Assembly (NCBI RefSeq): GCF_010727605.1
Contig: NZ_AP022568.1
Location: 2,728,001-2,792,000, forward strand
Source: Mycobacterium simiae
GTDB lineage: Bacteria > Actinomycetota > Actinomycetes > Mycobacteriales > Mycobacteriaceae
Direction of reading: 5' to 3'
DNA length: 64,000 nucleotides
The translations under genes were made by a program, and so were the position numbers. Of this stretch, positions 34,434-47,566 are shown piece after piece; position 1 is the stretch's first letter, and each line of letters starts with the position of its first letter. The notes beneath the pieces were generated by a model. That model saw only the letters and a list, made by a program, of their open reading frames with translations. It ran no database searches and had not been told where the DNA came from.

Positions 34434-36359
34434 ATGCGCCGCCGGGCGGGGGGCAGGCGGCGTGGCCGGTCGCCGTTCCCGTACGACACCGTGGTTCGGG
34501 CCAGCCTGTGGATCAGCGTGGCGGTGGTCGCCGCGCTGTTCGGGTGGGGTGCGTGGCAGCGGCGCTGGATCGCCGACGACGGACTGATCGTGCTGCGCAC
34601 CGTGCGCAACTTGTTGGCCGGTAATGGGCCGGTGTTCAACCAGGGTGAGCGGGTGGAGGCGAACACCTCGACGGCCTGGACGTACCTGATGTACGCGGGG
34701 GGCTGGGTCGGCGGCCCGCTGCGGCTGGAATACGTCGCACTGGCATTGGCCCTGGCGCTGTCGGTCGCCGGTGTGGTGCTGCTGATGCTGGGCGCCGGCC
34801 GACTTTACGCCCCCAGCCTGCGGGGTCGCCGCGCGATCATGTTGCCCGCCGGGGCGTTGGTGTACATCGCCCTGCCGCCGGCGCGTGACTTTGCCACCTC
34901 CGGCCTGGAAAACGGCCTGACGCTAGCGTATTTGGGGTTGCTGTGGTGGATGATGGTGTGCTGGTCCCAGCCGGTGCGCAACCGGCCCGACAGCGACCTG
35001 TTCGTCGGGGCGCTGGCCTTCGTCGCCGGGTTCAGTGTGCTGGTGCGTCCCGAGCTGGCGCTGATGGGTGGCCTGGCGCTGATCATGATGCTGACGGCGG
35101 CCCGAACCTGGCGCCGCCGGCTGCTGATCGTGGTGGCCGGCGGACTGCTTCCGGTGGGGTACCAGATCTTCCGGATGGGCTACTACGGGCTGCTCGTGCC
35201 CGGCACCGCGCTGGCCAAGGACGCCGCAGGTGACAAGTGGTCGCAGGGCATGATCTATCTGTCCAACTTCGTTCATCCCTACGTCGTGTGGCTACCGGTG
35301 CTGCTGCTGGTGCCGCTGGGATTGATCGTGATGGCAGCGCGGCGCCGGCCCTCGTTTCTGCGCCCGATGCTGGCGCCCAATTACGGCCGGCTGGCCCGCC
35401 GCGTCCAGAGCCCGCCGGCCGTGGTCGCCTTCGTCTTGGTGAGTGGCCTACTGCAGGCGCTGTACTGGACGCGACAGGGCGGCGATTTCATGCATGCACG
35501 CGTGCTGTTGGCGCCGCTGTTTTGTTTGCTGGCACCGGTCGCCGTGGTGCCGGTGCTGGTTCCCGACGGACAGGATTACTCGCGCGAGACGGGGTACTGG
35601 GTGGCCGGTGCGGCCGGCCTACTGTGGCTGGGTCTGGCGGGCTGGTCGCTGTGGGCAGCAAACTCGCCGGGGATGGGCTACGACGCCACCCACGTCACCT
35701 ACACCGGCATCGTCGACGAGCGGCGTTTCTACGCCCAAGCGACCGGGCACGCCCACCCGTTGACCGCCGAGGACTACCTGGACTACCCGCGGATGGCCGC
35801 CGTGCTGACCGCGCTGGACAACACGCCGGACGGGGCGCTGCTGTTGCCATCCGGCAACTACACGCAGTGGGATCTGGTTCCCATGCTGCCGTCCCCGGAT
35901 GGCAAACCACCGCAAAAGCCGCAGCACGCAGTGTTTTTCACGAACTTGGGCATGCTGGGCATGAACGTCGGGCTCGACGTCCGGGTGATCGACCAGATCG
36001 GCTTGGCCAACCCGCTCGCTCAGCACACCCAGCGTCTGGAGCACGGGCGGATCGGGCACGACAAGAACCTGTTCCCCGACTGGGTGATCGCCGACGGACC
36101 ATGGGTGAAGGTGTACCCGGGTGTGCCGGGCTATCTGGACGTGAATTGGGTTGCTCAGGCGGTGGCGGCTCTGCAGTGCCCGGAGACCAAGGCCGTGCTG
36201 GCCGCGGTGCGCGCTCCGATGACGTTGCATCGGTTCGTCTCAAACTTCTTGCACTCCTTCGAATTCACCGCCTATCGGATCGATCGGGTGCCGCGCTATG
36301 AACTCGCTCGGTGTGGCCTGCCGGTGCCCGAAGCGATTCCCCCGCCACCGCGACAGTGA
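34434..36359 (+). CDS. aftB: Terminal beta-1,2-arabinofuranosyltransferase AftB
   Basis: A 641-residue GT-C membrane enzyme that adds the terminal beta-1,2-arabinofuranose caps of arabinan, the sites of mycolylation. The catalytic Asp pair is in RRWIADDGLIVLRT, followed by NEGERVEANTS-type conserved sequence (here NQGERVEANTSTAW). About ten helices precede a periplasmic C-terminal domain. The start is uncertain: the ATG at 34434 gives a 20-residue basic extension over the tuberculosis annotation, whose start corresponds to a GTG at about 34491. The gene begins 32 bases after ubiA. Confidence 0.94.
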   Translation: MRRRAGGRRRGRSPFPYDTVVRASLWISVAVVAALFGWGAWQRRWIADDGLIVLRTVRNLLAGNGPVFNQGERVEANTSTAWTYLMYAGGWVGGPLRLEYVALALALALSVAGVVLLMLGAGRLYAPSLRGRRAIMLPAGALVYIALPPARDFATSGLENGLTLAYLGLLWWMMVCWSQPVRNRPDSDLFVGALAFVAGFSVLVRPELALMGGLALIMMLTAARTWRRRLLIVVAGGLLPVGYQIFRMGYYGLLVPGTALAKDAAGDKWSQGMIYLSNFVHPYVVWLPVLLLVPLGLIVMAARRRPSFLRPMLAPNYGRLARRVQSPPAVVAFVLVSGLLQALYWTRQGGDFMHARVLLAPLFCLLAPVAVVPVLVPDGQDYSRETGYWVAGAAGLLWLGLAGWSLWAANSPGMGYDATHVTYTGIVDERRFYAQATGHAHPLTAEDYLDYPRMAAVLTALDNTPDGALLLPSGNYTQWDLVPMLPSPDGKPPQKPQHAVFFTNLGMLGMNVGLDVRVIDQIGLANPLAQHTQRLEHGRIGHDKNLFPDWVIADGPWVKVYPGVPGYLDVNWVAQAVAALQCPETKAVLAAVRAPMTLHRFVSNFLHSFEFTAYRIDRVPRYELARCGLPVPEAIPPPPRQ

Positions 36360-37736
<1,377 letters not shown>

Positions 37737-37750
37737 ACACGCAGCACGGC

Positions 37751-37793
37751 AACAGCGGCGGGGACTCTTAGGGGTTCCCGCCGCTGTTCTTTT
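37751..37793 (+). terminator. Rho-independent terminator after fbpA
   Basis: AACAGCGGCGGG (37751-37762) and CCCGCCGCTGTT (37777-37788) form a perfect 12-bp stem with a 14-base loop, followed by CTTTT. It starts 15 bases past the fbpA stop and separates fbpA from fbpD. Confidence 0.85.
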
Positions 37794-37887
37794 CCGGCAG
37801 TGTGACGTGTTTCACTACCCTGCGGGTCGGCCGTACTGCGGCGCTGGTTACTGTGCAAACACAGCGACTACACGATGGAGGGTGGAC

Positions 37888-38799
37888 ATGACGGTCGTGC
37901 GGGGTTTGCCAGCGGTTCTCCGGGTGCTCTGCGTGGCAGTACTGGCGGCCGGGCTGGCCTTGGTGATGCAGCCGACCGGAATCGTCGGCAAAGTCAGGGC
38001 GGCGGGATACGAAAGCCTGATGGTGCCCTCGGCGGCCATGGGCCGCGACATCCCGGTGGCTTTCTTGGGCGGCGGGCCGCACGCCGTGTACCTGCTGGAC
38101 GCCTTCAACGCGGCACCCGACGTCAGCAACTGGGTGACTGCCGGGAACGCGATGAACACCTTGGCCGGCAAGGGCATCTCGGTGGTGGCCCCCGCCGGCG
38201 GTGCGTGGAGCATGTATACCAACTGGGAGCAGGACGGTAGCAAGCAGTGGGACACCTTCCTGTCCAGCGAACTGCCCGACTGGCTGGCGGCCAACAAGGG
38301 CCTGGCGCCCGGCGGTCACGGCGCCGTCGGCGCCTCGCAGGGCGGCTACGGCGCGCTGGCGCTGGCGGCCTTCCACCCCGACCGCTTCGGATTCGCCGGT
38401 TCGCTGTCCGGGTTCGTCTACCCCTCGAGCACCAACTACAACGGCGCGATCCTGGCCGGGCTGCAGCAATTCGGCGGCGTCGACGGCAACGGCATGTGGG
38501 GCGCACCGCAACTGGGCCGCTGGAAGTGGCACGACCCCTACGTGCATGCCGCGTTGTTGGCCCAGAACAACACCCGGGTCTGGATCTACAGCCCGACCAC
38601 CCAGGCCGGTGACGACGCCGCCATGATCGGCCAGGCGGGCGCCGCGATGGGCAGTTCGCGCGAGTTCTACCAGCAATACCGCAGCGTCGGCGGGCACAAC
38701 GGGCACTTCGACTTCCCGGCCGGCGGCGACAACAGTTGGGGCTCTTGGTCGGGACAGCTGGGCGCCATGTCCGGCGACATCGTGGGCGCCATCCGCTAA
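37888..38799 (+). CDS. fbpD: MPT51/FbpD, antigen 85-related secreted protein
   Basis: A 303-residue secreted alpha/beta-hydrolase-fold protein related to antigen 85, with an N-terminal signal peptide (CVAVLAAGLALVMQPTG). MPT51 of M. tuberculosis is regarded as non-enzymatic because it lacks the catalytic triad and instead binds matrix proteins. Here the nucleophile-elbow motif reads GASQGG with Ser150 at the catalytic position, while the His position (NGTHDW in Ag85A) reads GGDNSW with Asn. So the triad is still incomplete. The ATG follows GGAGGGTGG. Confidence 0.94.
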   Translation: MTVVRGLPAVLRVLCVAVLAAGLALVMQPTGIVGKVRAAGYESLMVPSAAMGRDIPVAFLGGGPHAVYLLDAFNAAPDVSNWVTAGNAMNTLAGKGISVVAPAGGAWSMYTNWEQDGSKQWDTFLSSELPDWLAANKGLAPGGHGAVGASQGGYGALALAAFHPDRFGFAGSLSGFVYPSSTNYNGAILAGLQQFGGVDGNGMWGAPQLGRWKWHDPYVHAALLAQNNTRVWIYSPTTQAGDDAAMIGQAGAAMGSSREFYQQYRSVGGHNGHFDFPAGGDNSWGSWSGQLGAMSGDIVGAIR

Positions 38800-38931
38800 C
38801 CCCGGGACCGGTTTGCCAGGACGGACGGCGCCGCGCGCCGAGCCGGTACGGTGTATTGGAAGCAGCAGAGGGCGGGACGGCCGCTTGACCGTGTTCGAGC
38901 TGCGACCAACCGACTCTGCTAGCAGGAGACC

Positions 38932-39945
38932 ATGACCACGAACTCCCGGCGCAACAAGCGCCGCCGCATCCTCGCTTGGGCCGCCGCGCTCAGCATGGCC
39001 GGAGTCGTCCTGCTGGTCATCGTCGCCGTGGTGACCATGCTGCGTAGCTCCGAAACTCCACCCAGCGCGGTGCCCCCGGGTGTGCTACCGCCGTCGTCTA
39101 CCAGCACTCACCCGCACAAGCCGCGGCCCGCCGCGCAGGACGCCTCGTGTCCCGATGTCGAAATGATGGTCATTCCTGGAACCTGGGAATCGTCCCCGCA
39201 GGACGATCCGCTCAACCCCGTGCAGTTCCCGAACGCGTTGCTGCACAAAGTCACCGGGGCGATCGCCGAGCAGTTTCCCTCCTCCCGGGTGTTGACCTAC
39301 ACCGTCCCTTACACGGCGCAATTCCGTAATCCGCTGAGCGGCGACACCCAGATGTCCTATAACGAGAGCCGCGCCGAAGGCACCCGCGCGGCGATCCAGG
39401 CGCTGACCGACATGACCAACAAGTGCCCGCTGACCAGCTACGTGTTGATGGGCTTTTCCCAGGGCGCGGTGATCGCCGGCGATATCGCCAGCGATATCGG
39501 GAACGGTCGCGGCCCGGTCGACGATGACCTGGTGCTCGGGGTGACGCTGATCGCTGACGGCCGGCGCCAGCAGGGCGTCGGCAACGACATCGGGCCCAAC
39601 CCGCCCGGCGAGGGTGCCGAAGTCACGCTGCACGAGGTGCCGGTGCTGTCCGGAATGGGGCTGACGATGACCGGGGCGCGGCCGGGCGGGTTCGGCGATC
39701 TCAACAGCAAAACCAACGAGATTTGCGCGCCGGGTGACCTGATCTGCGCCGCCCCGAACGAGGCGTTCAGCATCGCGAACTTACCGAATACACTCAACAC
39801 CCTGGCCGGCGGTGCGGGTCAGCCGATTCACGCCATGTACGCAACGACGCAGTTCTGGAACCTCGATGGCGCCGCGGCGACGGATTGGACGCTGAATTGG
39901 GCGCGTAATCTCATCGAAAACGCGCCGCACCCCAAGCACGGATGA
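38932..39945 (+). CDS. culp6: Cutinase-like phospholipase/thioesterase (Rv3802c-like)
   Basis: A 337-residue membrane-anchored cutinase-family hydrolase. One helix at about residues 13-36 anchors it, followed by a Pro/Ser-rich linker and the catalytic domain. The nucleophile is Ser176 in MGFSQGAV; the catalytic Asp lies in the [11 protein letters not shown] region and the His in GQPIHAMY. Rv3802c is essential, has phospholipase A and thioesterase activity, and lies directly before fadD32. It is proposed to tune mycolate synthesis in response to envelope damage. Confidence 0.93.
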   Translation: MTTNSRRNKRRRILAWAAALSMAGVVLLVIVAVVTMLRSSETPPSAVPPGVLPPSSTSTHPHKPRPAAQDASCPDVEMMVIPGTWESSPQDDPLNPVQFPNALLHKVTGAIAEQFPSSRVLTYTVPYTAQFRNPLSGDTQMSYNESRAEGTRAAIQALTDMTNKCPLTSYVLMGFSQGAVIAGDIASDIGNGRGPVDDDLVLGVTLIADGRRQQGVGNDIGPNPPGEGAEVTLHEVPVLSGMGLTMTGARPGGFGDLNSKTNEICAPGDLICAAPNEAFSIANLPNTLNTLAGGAGQPIHAMYATTQFWNLDGAAATDWTLNWARNLIENAPHPKHG

Positions 39946-39965
39946 CTGGTTGGGGACACAGCGAG

Positions 39966-40031
39966 TAGGTGGCCGGTGCCGGCGGCAATCGGCGGTACCT
40001 TGAGATTTGGTCTACTGCGCGCGGCCACCTA
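39966..40031. other. 10-bp inverted repeat in the fadD32 upstream region
   Basis: TAGGTGGCCG (39966-39975) and CGGCCACCTA (40022-40031) are perfect reverse complements 46 bases apart. They sit just before an AT-rich stretch (40030-40075) that probably contains the fadD32 promoter. It could be a terminator for the upstream gene or a regulatory fold; evidence is limited to complementarity. Confidence 0.35.
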
Positions 40032-40220
40032 ACATTAAGAGAAAACTAAGAGCTATTTAGAGTTTGGTGGATTTTCTACCGGGGTCGTAGCTCGCACGGA
40101 CTGGCGCAGATGGCGCCCCGGACGAGGCTGCGAAGCTGGCCCGCGCAGACGAACTGTCGGCGAAGCCGACACCAGAACCGCCGGAGCAGGTGACCGGCGA
40201 GGGTGACAGGAGAGAGCGGC

Positions 40221-42119
40221 ATGGCGTACCACAACCCGTTCATCGTGAACGGACGAATCAAGTTCCCAGATAATACGAACCTGGTTCGGCACGTGGAGAA
40301 GTGGGCGAAGGTTCGCGGCGACCGGCTGGCCTACCGGTTCGTGGACTTCTCGACCGAACGCGACGGGGTATACCGGGACATTGTCTGGCGCGATTTCAGC
40401 GCCCGCAACCGCGCCGTGGGTGCCCGCCTGCAGCAGGTCACTGCGCCGGGCGACCGAATCGCCATCCTGTGCCCGCAGAACCTGCACTACCTGATCGCCT
40501 TCTTCGGCGCCCTGTACGCCGGCCGCATCGCGGTGCCGCTGTTCGACCCCAGCGAGCCGGGCCACGTCGGCCGCCTACATGCCGTGCTCGACGACTGCCA
40601 CCCCTCGACGATCCTGACCACCACCGAGGCGGCCGAAGGCGTCCGTAAATTCATCCGGGCCCGGGCGGCCAAGGAGCGGCCGCGCGTCATCGCCGTCGAC
40701 GCGGTGCCCAACGAGGTCGCCGCCACGTGGGTCGAGCCGGAGGCCACCGAGGAAACCATCGCCTACCTGCAGTACACCTCCGGTTCCACGCGCACCCCGA
40801 CCGGTGTGCAGATCACCCACCTCAACCTGCCCACCAACGTGCTGCAGGTGCTGGTCGGCCTGGAAGGCAAGGAAGGTGACCGCGGCCTGTCCTGGCTGCC
40901 GTTCTTCCACGACATGGGCCTGATCACCGCGCTGCTGTCGCCGGTGCTCGGGCACAACTTCACCTTCATGACGCCGGCCGCGTTCGTGCGCCGCCCCGGC
41001 CGCTGGATCCGCGAGATGGCCCGCAAACCCGACGACGCCCCGGACTGCGAGGTCTTCACCGTCGCACCGAACTTCGCGTTCGAGCACGCCGCCGTGCGCG
41101 GCGTCCCGAAAGACGGCGAACCGCCGCTGGACCTGAGCAACGTCAAGGCGATCCTCAACGGCAGCGAGCCGGTGTCGCCGGCGTCGATGCGCAAGTTCTA
41201 CGAGGCCTTCGCGCCGTACGGCCTGCGTGACACGGCCATCAAGCCGTCCTACGGCCTGGCCGAGGCGACACTGTTCGTCTCCACCACGCCGATGGACGAG
41301 GAGCCGACCATCATCCACGTCGACCGCGACGAGCTGAACAACCAGCGCTTCGTCAAGGTGCCCGCGGATTCACCGAACGCGGTCGCGCAGGTGTCCGCCG
41401 GTGTTGTCGGCGTCGACGAGTGGGCGGTCATCGTCGACCCGGATACGGCCAGCGAGCTGCCCGACGGCCAGATCGGGGAGATCTGGCTGCACGGCAAGAA
41501 CCTTGGCACCGGCTACTGGGGCAAGGAGGAAGAGACCAACTCCGTCTTCCGCAATATCCTCAAGTCGCGCATCCCCGAGTCGCACGCGGAGGGTGCGGCC
41601 GATGACGGGCTGTGGGTGCGCACCGGCGACTACGGCACCTACTTCGAGGGCCACCTCTATATTGCCGGCCGGATCAAGGACCTGGTGATCATCGACGGCC
41701 GCAACCACTACCCGCAGGACCTCGAGTACACGGCCCAGGAGGCCAGCAAGGCGCTGCGCACCGGATACGTGGCCGCGTTCTCGGTGCCGGCCAACCAGCT
41801 TCCGCAGGCGGTGTTCGACAACCCACACACCGGGCTCACGTTCGACCCCGACGACACCTCCGAGCAGTTGGTGATCGTCGCCGAGCGCGCCGCGGGCACG
41901 CACAAGCTCGAGTACCAGCCCATTGCCGACGAGATCCGCGCGGCCATCGCCGTGCGTCATGGCGTCACCGTTCGTGATCTGCTGCTGGTTCAGTCGGGGT
42001 CGATTCCCCGGACGTCCAGCGGCAAGATCGGCCACCGCGCCTGCCGCGCTGCCTACCTTGACGGCAGCCTGCGCAGCGGCGTGGGATCCCCGACCGCTTT
42101 TGCCAACGCAACAGACTGA
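40221..42119 (+). CDS. fadD32: Long-chain fatty-acyl-AMP ligase FadD32
   Basis: A 632-residue acyl-AMP ligase that activates the meromycolic chain and loads it on the N-terminal carrier domain of Pks13. The AMP-binding signature is [16 protein letters not shown], with [10 protein letters not shown] and the [16 protein letters not shown] hinge region; the C-terminal Lys is in RTSSGKIG. The FAAL-specific insertion is present. The ATG at 40221 has AGGAGAG nine bases upstream; an in-frame GTG 18 bases earlier is less well placed. It forms an operon with pks13 and accD4. Confidence 0.97.
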   Translation: MAYHNPFIVNGRIKFPDNTNLVRHVEKWAKVRGDRLAYRFVDFSTERDGVYRDIVWRDFSARNRAVGARLQQVTAPGDRIAILCPQNLHYLIAFFGALYAGRIAVPLFDPSEPGHVGRLHAVLDDCHPSTILTTTEAAEGVRKFIRARAAKERPRVIAVDAVPNEVAATWVEPEATEETIAYLQYTSGSTRTPTGVQITHLNLPTNVLQVLVGLEGKEGDRGLSWLPFFHDMGLITALLSPVLGHNFTFMTPAAFVRRPGRWIREMARKPDDAPDCEVFTVAPNFAFEHAAVRGVPKDGEPPLDLSNVKAILNGSEPVSPASMRKFYEAFAPYGLRDTAIKPSYGLAEATLFVSTTPMDEEPTIIHVDRDELNNQRFVKVPADSPNAVAQVSAGVVGVDEWAVIVDPDTASELPDGQIGEIWLHGKNLGTGYWGKEEETNSVFRNILKSRIPESHAEGAADDGLWVRTGDYGTYFEGHLYIAGRIKDLVIIDGRNHYPQDLEYTAQEASKALRTGYVAAFSVPANQLPQAVFDNPHTGLTFDPDDTSEQLVIVAERAAGTHKLEYQPIADEIRAAIAVRHGVTVRDLLLVQSGSIPRTSSGKIGHRACRAAYLDGSLRSGVGSPTAFANATD

Positions 42120-42130
42120 ATCCAGGAACC

Positions 42131-45100
42131 ATGGCTGACACAGAATCTGACCTGCCCGAAAACTCCGTCAACGCCGCCTCGGCTTCCAACGGGGAGGCCG
42201 GCGAGGTGCCTGCCGAGAAGCCAAGCATCACCACCGTCGCCGAGATGCGGGCATGGTTGCGCAACTGGGTGGGCCGGGCCGTCGGCCAGTCCCCCGACAC
42301 GATCGACGAGTCCGTTCCCATGGTCGAGCTGGGCTTGTCGTCGCGCGACGCGGTGGCCATGGCCGCCGACATCGAGGACCTGACCGGCGTCACGCTGTCG
42401 GTTGCCGTGGCGTTCCAGCACCCGACCATCGAGTCGCTGGCGACCCGCATTATCGAGGGCGAACCCGAACGCCCCGACTGGGATTCCGGCGGCCTCGACG
42501 GCATCGACTGGACCCGCACCGGCCCGGCCGAGCGCGTCGACATCGCGATCGTCGGGTTGGCCACCCGGCTGCCCGGGGACATGAACAGCCCGGGCGAAAC
42601 CTGGCAAGCGCTGATGGAGGGCCGCGACGCCATCACCGACCTGCCCGAAGGCCGCTGGTCGGAATTCCTCGAAGAGCCGCGGATCGCCCAGCTGGTTGCC
42701 AAGGCCCGCACCCGCGGTGGCTACCTGAAAGACGTCAAGGGCTTCGACTCGGAGTTCTTCGCGATCGCTAAGACCGAAGCCGACAACATCGACCCGCAGC
42801 AGCGGATGGCCCTCGAGCTGACCTGGGAGGCGCTCGAACACGCCCGCATCCCCGCGTCGAGCCTGCGCGGTGAGGCCGTCGGTGTGTACGTCGGATTCTC
42901 CAACCACGACTATCAATTCCTGGCGGTGGCCGACCCGACCGTCGCGCACCCGTACGCCATCACCGGCACCGCGAACTCGATCATCGCCAACCGGGTGTCC
43001 TACTTTTACGACTTCCGCGGCCCCTCGGTGGCGCTGGACACCGCGTGCTCCAGCTCCCTGGTGGCGACGCACCAGGCGGTGCAGGCGCTGCGCAACGGCG
43101 AATGCGACGTGGCCCTCGCCGGCGGCGTCAACGCGCTCCTCACCCCGCTGGCGACGCTCGGATTCGACGAGATCGGCGCCGTGCTGGCGCCCGACGGCCG
43201 GATCAAGTCGTTCTCGAAGGATGCCGACGGCTACACCCGCTCCGAGGGCGGCGGCATGTTCGTGCTCAAACGGGTCGCCGACGCCCGCCGGGACGGCGAC
43301 CAGATCCTGGCCGTCATCGCGGGCAGCGCGGTCAACCACGACGGCCGCTCCAACGGCCTGATCGCCCCCAACCAAGACGCTCAGGCCGAGGTGCTGCGCC
43401 GCGCCTACAAGGACGCCGGCATCGATCCGCGCAACGTCGACTACGTCGAGGCGCACGGCACCGGAACCGTGCTCGGCGACCCGATCGAGGCCGAGGCGCT
43501 GGGCCGCGTCGTCGGTCGCGGCCGTCCCGCCGACCGGCCGGTGCTGCTGGGTGCGGTGAAAACCAATGTGGGCCATCTGGAGTCGGCCGCCGGCGCGGCC
43601 AGCCTGGCCAAGGTGGTGCTGTCCCTGCAACACGACAAGCTGCCCCCGTCGCTCAACTTCTCCGGACCCAGCCCCTACATCGACTTCGACGGCATGCACC
43701 TGAAAGTCGTTGAGACCGCGACCGATTGGCCTCGCTACGGTGGCTACGCGCTGGCCGGCGTGTCCAGCTTCGGCTTCGGTGGCGCCAACGCGCACCTGGT
43801 GGTGCGCGAGGTGTTGCCCAGTGACGTCGTCGAGCGCGCGCCGAAGCCGGCGCCCGACGCCGGGGCGGCCGCGCAACCCGAGCAGACCGAAGCGCCCACG
43901 TTCGAGAGTCATTCGCTGCGGTTCGATGACTTCGGCAACATCATCACCGACGATTTCGCGATCGACGAGGTCGAGCCGGAGCTGCCCGGTCTCACCGAGG
44001 AGGCGCTGAGCCTCAAGGCGGCCGCATTGGAAGAGCTTGCGGCCCAAGAGGAAGCCGAGCCGACCAAGCCGCTCATTCCGCTCGCCGTATCGGCGTTCTT
44101 GACCTCGCGTAAGAAGGCCGCCGCCGCCGAGCTGGCGGACTGGATGGAGAGCCCGGAGGGCCAGGCGTCGTCGCTGGAGTCGATCGGGCGGTCGCTGTCG
44201 CGGCGCAACCACGGCCGGTCGCGCTCGGTGGTGTTGGCCCACGACCACGAGGAGGCCATCAAGGGTCTGCGCGCGGTGGCCGAGGGCAAACAGCGGCCCA
44301 ACGTGTTCAGCGTCGACGGGCCAGTGGCCAACGGCCCGGTGTGGGTGCTCGCCGGATTCGGTGCCCAGCACCGCAAGATGGGCAAGAACCTGTATCTGCG
44401 CAACGCGGTTTTCGCCGAGTGGATCGAGAAGGTCGATGCCCTGGTGCAGGACGAGCTGGGCTATTCGGTGCTCGAGTTGATCCTGGACGACTCCCAGGAC
44501 TACGGCATCGAGACCACGCAGGTCACCATCTTCGCGATCCAGATCGCGCTGGGTGAGCTGCTCAAGCATCACGGCGCCAAACCCGCTGCGGTGGTGGGTC
44601 AGTCGTTGGGTGAGGCCGCGTCGGCCTATTTCGCCGGCGGTTTGTCGCTGCGCGACGCCACCCGGGCGATCTGCTCGCGCTCGCACCTGATGGGTGAGGG
44701 TGAGGCGATGCTGTTCGGTGAGTACATCCGGCTGATGGCGCTGGTGGAGTACTCCGCCGACGAGATCAAGACGGTGTTCTCCGACTTCCCCGATCTCGAG
44801 GTGTGCGTCTACGCCGCACCCACCCAGACCGTCATCGGCGGCCCGCCCGAGCAGGTGGACGCGATCATCGCGCGCGCCGAGTCGGAGGGCAAGTTCGCCC
44901 GCAAGTTCCAGACGAAGGGTGCCAGCCACACCTCGCAGATGGACCCGCTGCTGGGTGAGCTGAGCGCGGAGCTGCAGGGCATCAAGCCGATGAGCCCCAC
45001 CGCCGGCATCTTCTCGACGGTGCACGAGGGCACCTACATCAAGCCGGGCAGCGACCCGATCCACGACGTGGAGTACTGGAAGAAGGGCTTGCGCCACAGC

Positions 45101-47566
45101 GTGTACTTCACCCACGGGATTCGCAACGCCGTGGACAGCGGGCACACCACCTTCGTGGAACTGGCGCCGAACCCGGTGGCGCTGATGCAGGTGGGGCTGA
45201 CCACCGCGGCGGCGGGACTGCATGACGCGCAACTGATCCCGACGCTGGCCCGCAAGCAAGACGAGGTCGAGTCGATGGTCTCGGCGATGGCGCAGCTCTA
45301 CGTCTACGGTCACGATCTGGACATCCGCACGTTGTTCACCCGCGCATCTGGGCCGGCAGGCCCAGAAGACTTTGCGAACATCCCGCCGACCCGCTTCAAG
45401 CGCAAAGAGCACTGGCTCGACGCCCACTTCACCGGTGACGGCTCGGTCGTCATGCCGGGCGCCCACGTCGCGCTGCCGGACGGCCGGCACGTCTGGGAGT
45501 TCGCGCCGCGCGAGGCGGCGGTCGACCTGGCGGCGCTGGTGCGGGCCGCCGCGGAGCACGTCCTTCCGGATGCACAGTTGACGGCGGCCGAGCAGCGTGC
45601 GGTGCCCGGCGACGGCGCCCGGTTGGTGACGACACTGACCCGGCACCCCGGTGGCGCCGCGATTCAGGTGCACGCCCGCATCGACGAGTCGTTCACGCTG
45701 GTCTACGACGCGCTGGTGGCCCGGGGGGGCCAAACCGTCGGCGCACTGCCCACCGCGGTCGGTGCGGGCGCGGCCCTCGCGCCTACGCCCGCAGCAGGAT
45801 TGGCGGAAACGCCGGCCGCGGCGCCGGCGGATGCTGAGCCCGGCGACGCCGAAACCCTGTCGGACAGTCTGACCAACCGGTACATGCCGAGCGGGTTCAC
45901 CAAATGGTCGCCGGAGTCTGGGGAGACCATTGCCGAGCGGCTCGGCGCGATCGTGTCGGCGGCCATGGGCTACGAGCCCGAGGACCTGCCCTGGGAGGTG
46001 CCGCTGATCGAGCTGGGTCTGGACTCGCTGATGGCGGTGCGGATCAAGAATCGGGTCGAGTACGACTTCGACCTGCCTCCGATCCAGTTGGCGGCGGTAC
46101 GCGATGCCAACCTCTACAACGTCGAGAAACTGATCGAGTACGCGATCGAGCATCGCGACGAAGTGGAGCAGCTGCACGAGTACCAGAAGACGCAGACGGC
46201 CGAGGAGATCGCCCGGGCGCAGGCCGAAATGCTCAGTGGCGCAACGCCGTCGTCGGTGGTGCCCGCACCGGACCCGCAGGCCGAGCCACAGACGCAGCCG
46301 GCCGCGCCGGCGCCGGCCTCGGATGCGCCGATTCCGCCGCCGCCGACGGATCCGTCCGGCCCGGCGGGCCCGTCAGGCAATGGCTCGGGCAACAATTCAG
46401 CCAATGGTGCCAAGCCGAACCTGACCGGGGCGGCAGAGGCTCTCAGCCAGGAGACTGTCGCGCAGGCGCTGAACTCCGACGTGCCCCCGCGCGACGCCGC
46501 CGAACGGGTCACGTTCGCCACTTGGGCGATCGTGACGGGTAAGTCCCCTGGCGGAATCTTCAACCTGCTGCCCAAGCTGGACGAGGACACCGCCGCCAAG
46601 ATGGCGCAACGGCTTTCCGAGCGCGCGGAGGGACCGATCACCGCCGAGGATGTGCTCACCTCGGAGAACATCCAGGCGCTGGCCGACAAGGTGCGCCAGT
46701 ACCTGGAGGCGGGGACGATCGACGGCTTTGTCCGCACGCTGCGGGCGCGCCCCGAGGACGATCCCACCAAGGTGCCGGTGTTCGTGTTCCATCCCGCCGG
46801 CGGCTCGACGGTGGTGTACGAGCCGCTGCTCAACCGGCTGCCGGCGGACACGCCGATGTACGGCTTTGAGCGGGTCGAGGGCACCATCGAAGAGCGTGCG
46901 GCCCAATACGTCCCGAAGCTGATCGAGATGCAGGGCGACGGGCCCTACATCCTGGCCGGCTGGTCGCTGGGCGGGGTGTTGGCCTACGCGTGCGCGATCG
47001 GCCTGAAGCGGCTGGGCAAGGACGTCGCATGGGTAGGCCTGATCGACGCCGTGCGCGCCGGTGAGGAGGTCCCGCAGACCAAGGAGGAGATCCGCAAGCG
47101 CTGGGACCGCTACGCCCGGTTCGCCGAGAAGACCTTCCAAGTCACCATCCCGGAGATCCCCTACGAGCAGCTCGAGGAGCTCGACGACGAGGGCCAGATC
47201 CGGTTCGTGCTGGAGGCGGTCAAACAAAGCGGGGTGCAGATCCCGGCCGGCATCATCGAGCACCAGCGCACGTCATACCTGGACAATCGCGCGATCGACA
47301 CCGCGGAGATCCAGCCGTACGACGGGCACGTCACCCTCTACATGGCCGATCGCTACCATGACGACGCGATCATGTTCGAGCCGCGCTACGCCGTGCGCAA
47401 ACCGGACGGCGGTTGGGGCGAGTACGTGTCCGACCTCGAGGTCGTGCCGATCGGTGGTGAACACATTCAGGCCATCGACGAGCCGATCATCGCCAAGGTC
47501 GGCGCGCACATGACCCAGGCGCTGAACGAGATCGTGCACCGCCGGACAAGTGAGGTAGGCAAGTAG
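42131..47566 (+). CDS. pks13: Polyketide synthase Pks13, mycolate condensase
   Basis: An 1811-residue type I polyketide synthase that performs the Claisen condensation of the meromycolyl and carboxyacyl chains and transfers the product to trehalose. Domains in order: ACP with phosphopantetheine Ser71, ketosynthase with Cys306 (DTACSSS) and His442 (EAHGTGT), acyltransferase with Ser825 (GQSLGEA), second ACP with Ser1299 (GLDSLMA), and thioesterase with Ser1612 (GWSLGG). It is about 78 residues longer than in H37Rv, mainly in Pro/Ala/Gly linkers around 570-590 and 1375-1435. The start follows AGGAACC. Confidence 0.97.
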   Translation: MADTESDLPENSVNAASASNGEAGEVPAEKPSITTVAEMRAWLRNWVGRAVGQSPDTIDESVPMVELGLSSRDAVAMAADIEDLTGVTLSVAVAFQHPTIESLATRIIEGEPERPDWDSGGLDGIDWTRTGPAERVDIAIVGLATRLPGDMNSPGETWQALMEGRDAITDLPEGRWSEFLEEPRIAQLVAKARTRGGYLKDVKGFDSEFFAIAKTEADNIDPQQRMALELTWEALEHARIPASSLRGEAVGVYVGFSNHDYQFLAVADPTVAHPYAITGTANSIIANRVSYFYDFRGPSVALDTACSSSLVATHQAVQALRNGECDVALAGGVNALLTPLATLGFDEIGAVLAPDGRIKSFSKDADGYTRSEGGGMFVLKRVADARRDGDQILAVIAGSAVNHDGRSNGLIAPNQDAQAEVLRRAYKDAGIDPRNVDYVEAHGTGTVLGDPIEAEALGRVVGRGRPADRPVLLGAVKTNVGHLESAAGAASLAKVVLSLQHDKLPPSLNFSGPSPYIDFDGMHLKVVETATDWPRYGGYALAGVSSFGFGGANAHLVVREVLPSDVVERAPKPAPDAGAAAQPEQTEAPTFESHSLRFDDFGNIITDDFAIDEVEPELPGLTEEALSLKAAALEELAAQEEAEPTKPLIPLAVSAFLTSRKKAAAAELADWMESPEGQASSLESIGRSLSRRNHGRSRSVVLAHDHEEAIKGLRAVAEGKQRPNVFSVDGPVANGPVWVLAGFGAQHRKMGKNLYLRNAVFAEWIEKVDALVQDELGYSVLELILDDSQDYGIETTQVTIFAIQIALGELLKHHGAKPAAVVGQSLGEAASAYFAGGLSLRDATRAICSRSHLMGEGEAMLFGEYIRLMALVEYSADEIKTVFSDFPDLEVCVYAAPTQTVIGGPPEQVDAIIARAESEGKFARKFQTKGASHTSQMDPLLGELSAELQGIKPMSPTAGIFSTVHEGTYIKPGSDPIHDVEYWKKGLRHSVYFTHGIRNAVDSGHTTFVELAPNPVALMQVGLTTAAAGLHDAQLIPTLARKQDEVESMVSAMAQLYVYGHDLDIRTLFTRASGPAGPEDFANIPPTRFKRKEHWLDAHFTGDGSVVMPGAHVALPDGRHVWEFAPREAAVDLAALVRAAAEHVLPDAQLTAAEQRAVPGDGARLVTTLTRHPGGAAIQVHARIDESFTLVYDALVARGGQTVGALPTAVGAGAALAPTPAAGLAETPAAAPADAEPGDAETLSDSLTNRYMPSGFTKWSPESGETIAERLGAIVSAAMGYEPEDLPWEVPLIELGLDSLMAVRIKNRVEYDFDLPPIQLAAVRDANLYNVEKLIEYAIEHRDEVEQLHEYQKTQTAEEIARAQAEMLSGATPSSVVPAPDPQAEPQTQPAAPAPASDAPIPPPPTDPSGPAGPSGNGSGNNSANGAKPNLTGAAEALSQETVAQALNSDVPPRDAAERVTFATWAIVTGKSPGGIFNLLPKLDEDTAAKMAQRLSERAEGPITAEDVLTSENIQALADKVRQYLEAGTIDGFVRTLRARPEDDPTKVPVFVFHPAGGSTVVYEPLLNRLPADTPMYGFERVEGTIEERAAQYVPKLIEMQGDGPYILAGWSLGGVLAYACAIGLKRLGKDVAWVGLIDAVRAGEEVPQTKEEIRKRWDRYARFAEKTFQVTIPEIPYEQLEELDDEGQIRFVLEAVKQSGVQIPAGIIEHQRTSYLDNRAIDTAEIQPYDGHVTLYMADRYHDDAIMFEPRYAVRKPDGGWGEYVSDLEVVPIGGEHIQAIDEPIIAKVGAHMTQALNEIVHRRTSEVGK

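Noticed and set aside
42053..46177. A 1374-codon open frame antisense to pks13
   Set aside because: It mirrors the codon positions of a genuine, motif-complete pks13; in GC-rich DNA antisense frames stay open. Its product is low-complexity Arg/Gly/His-rich with no domain.
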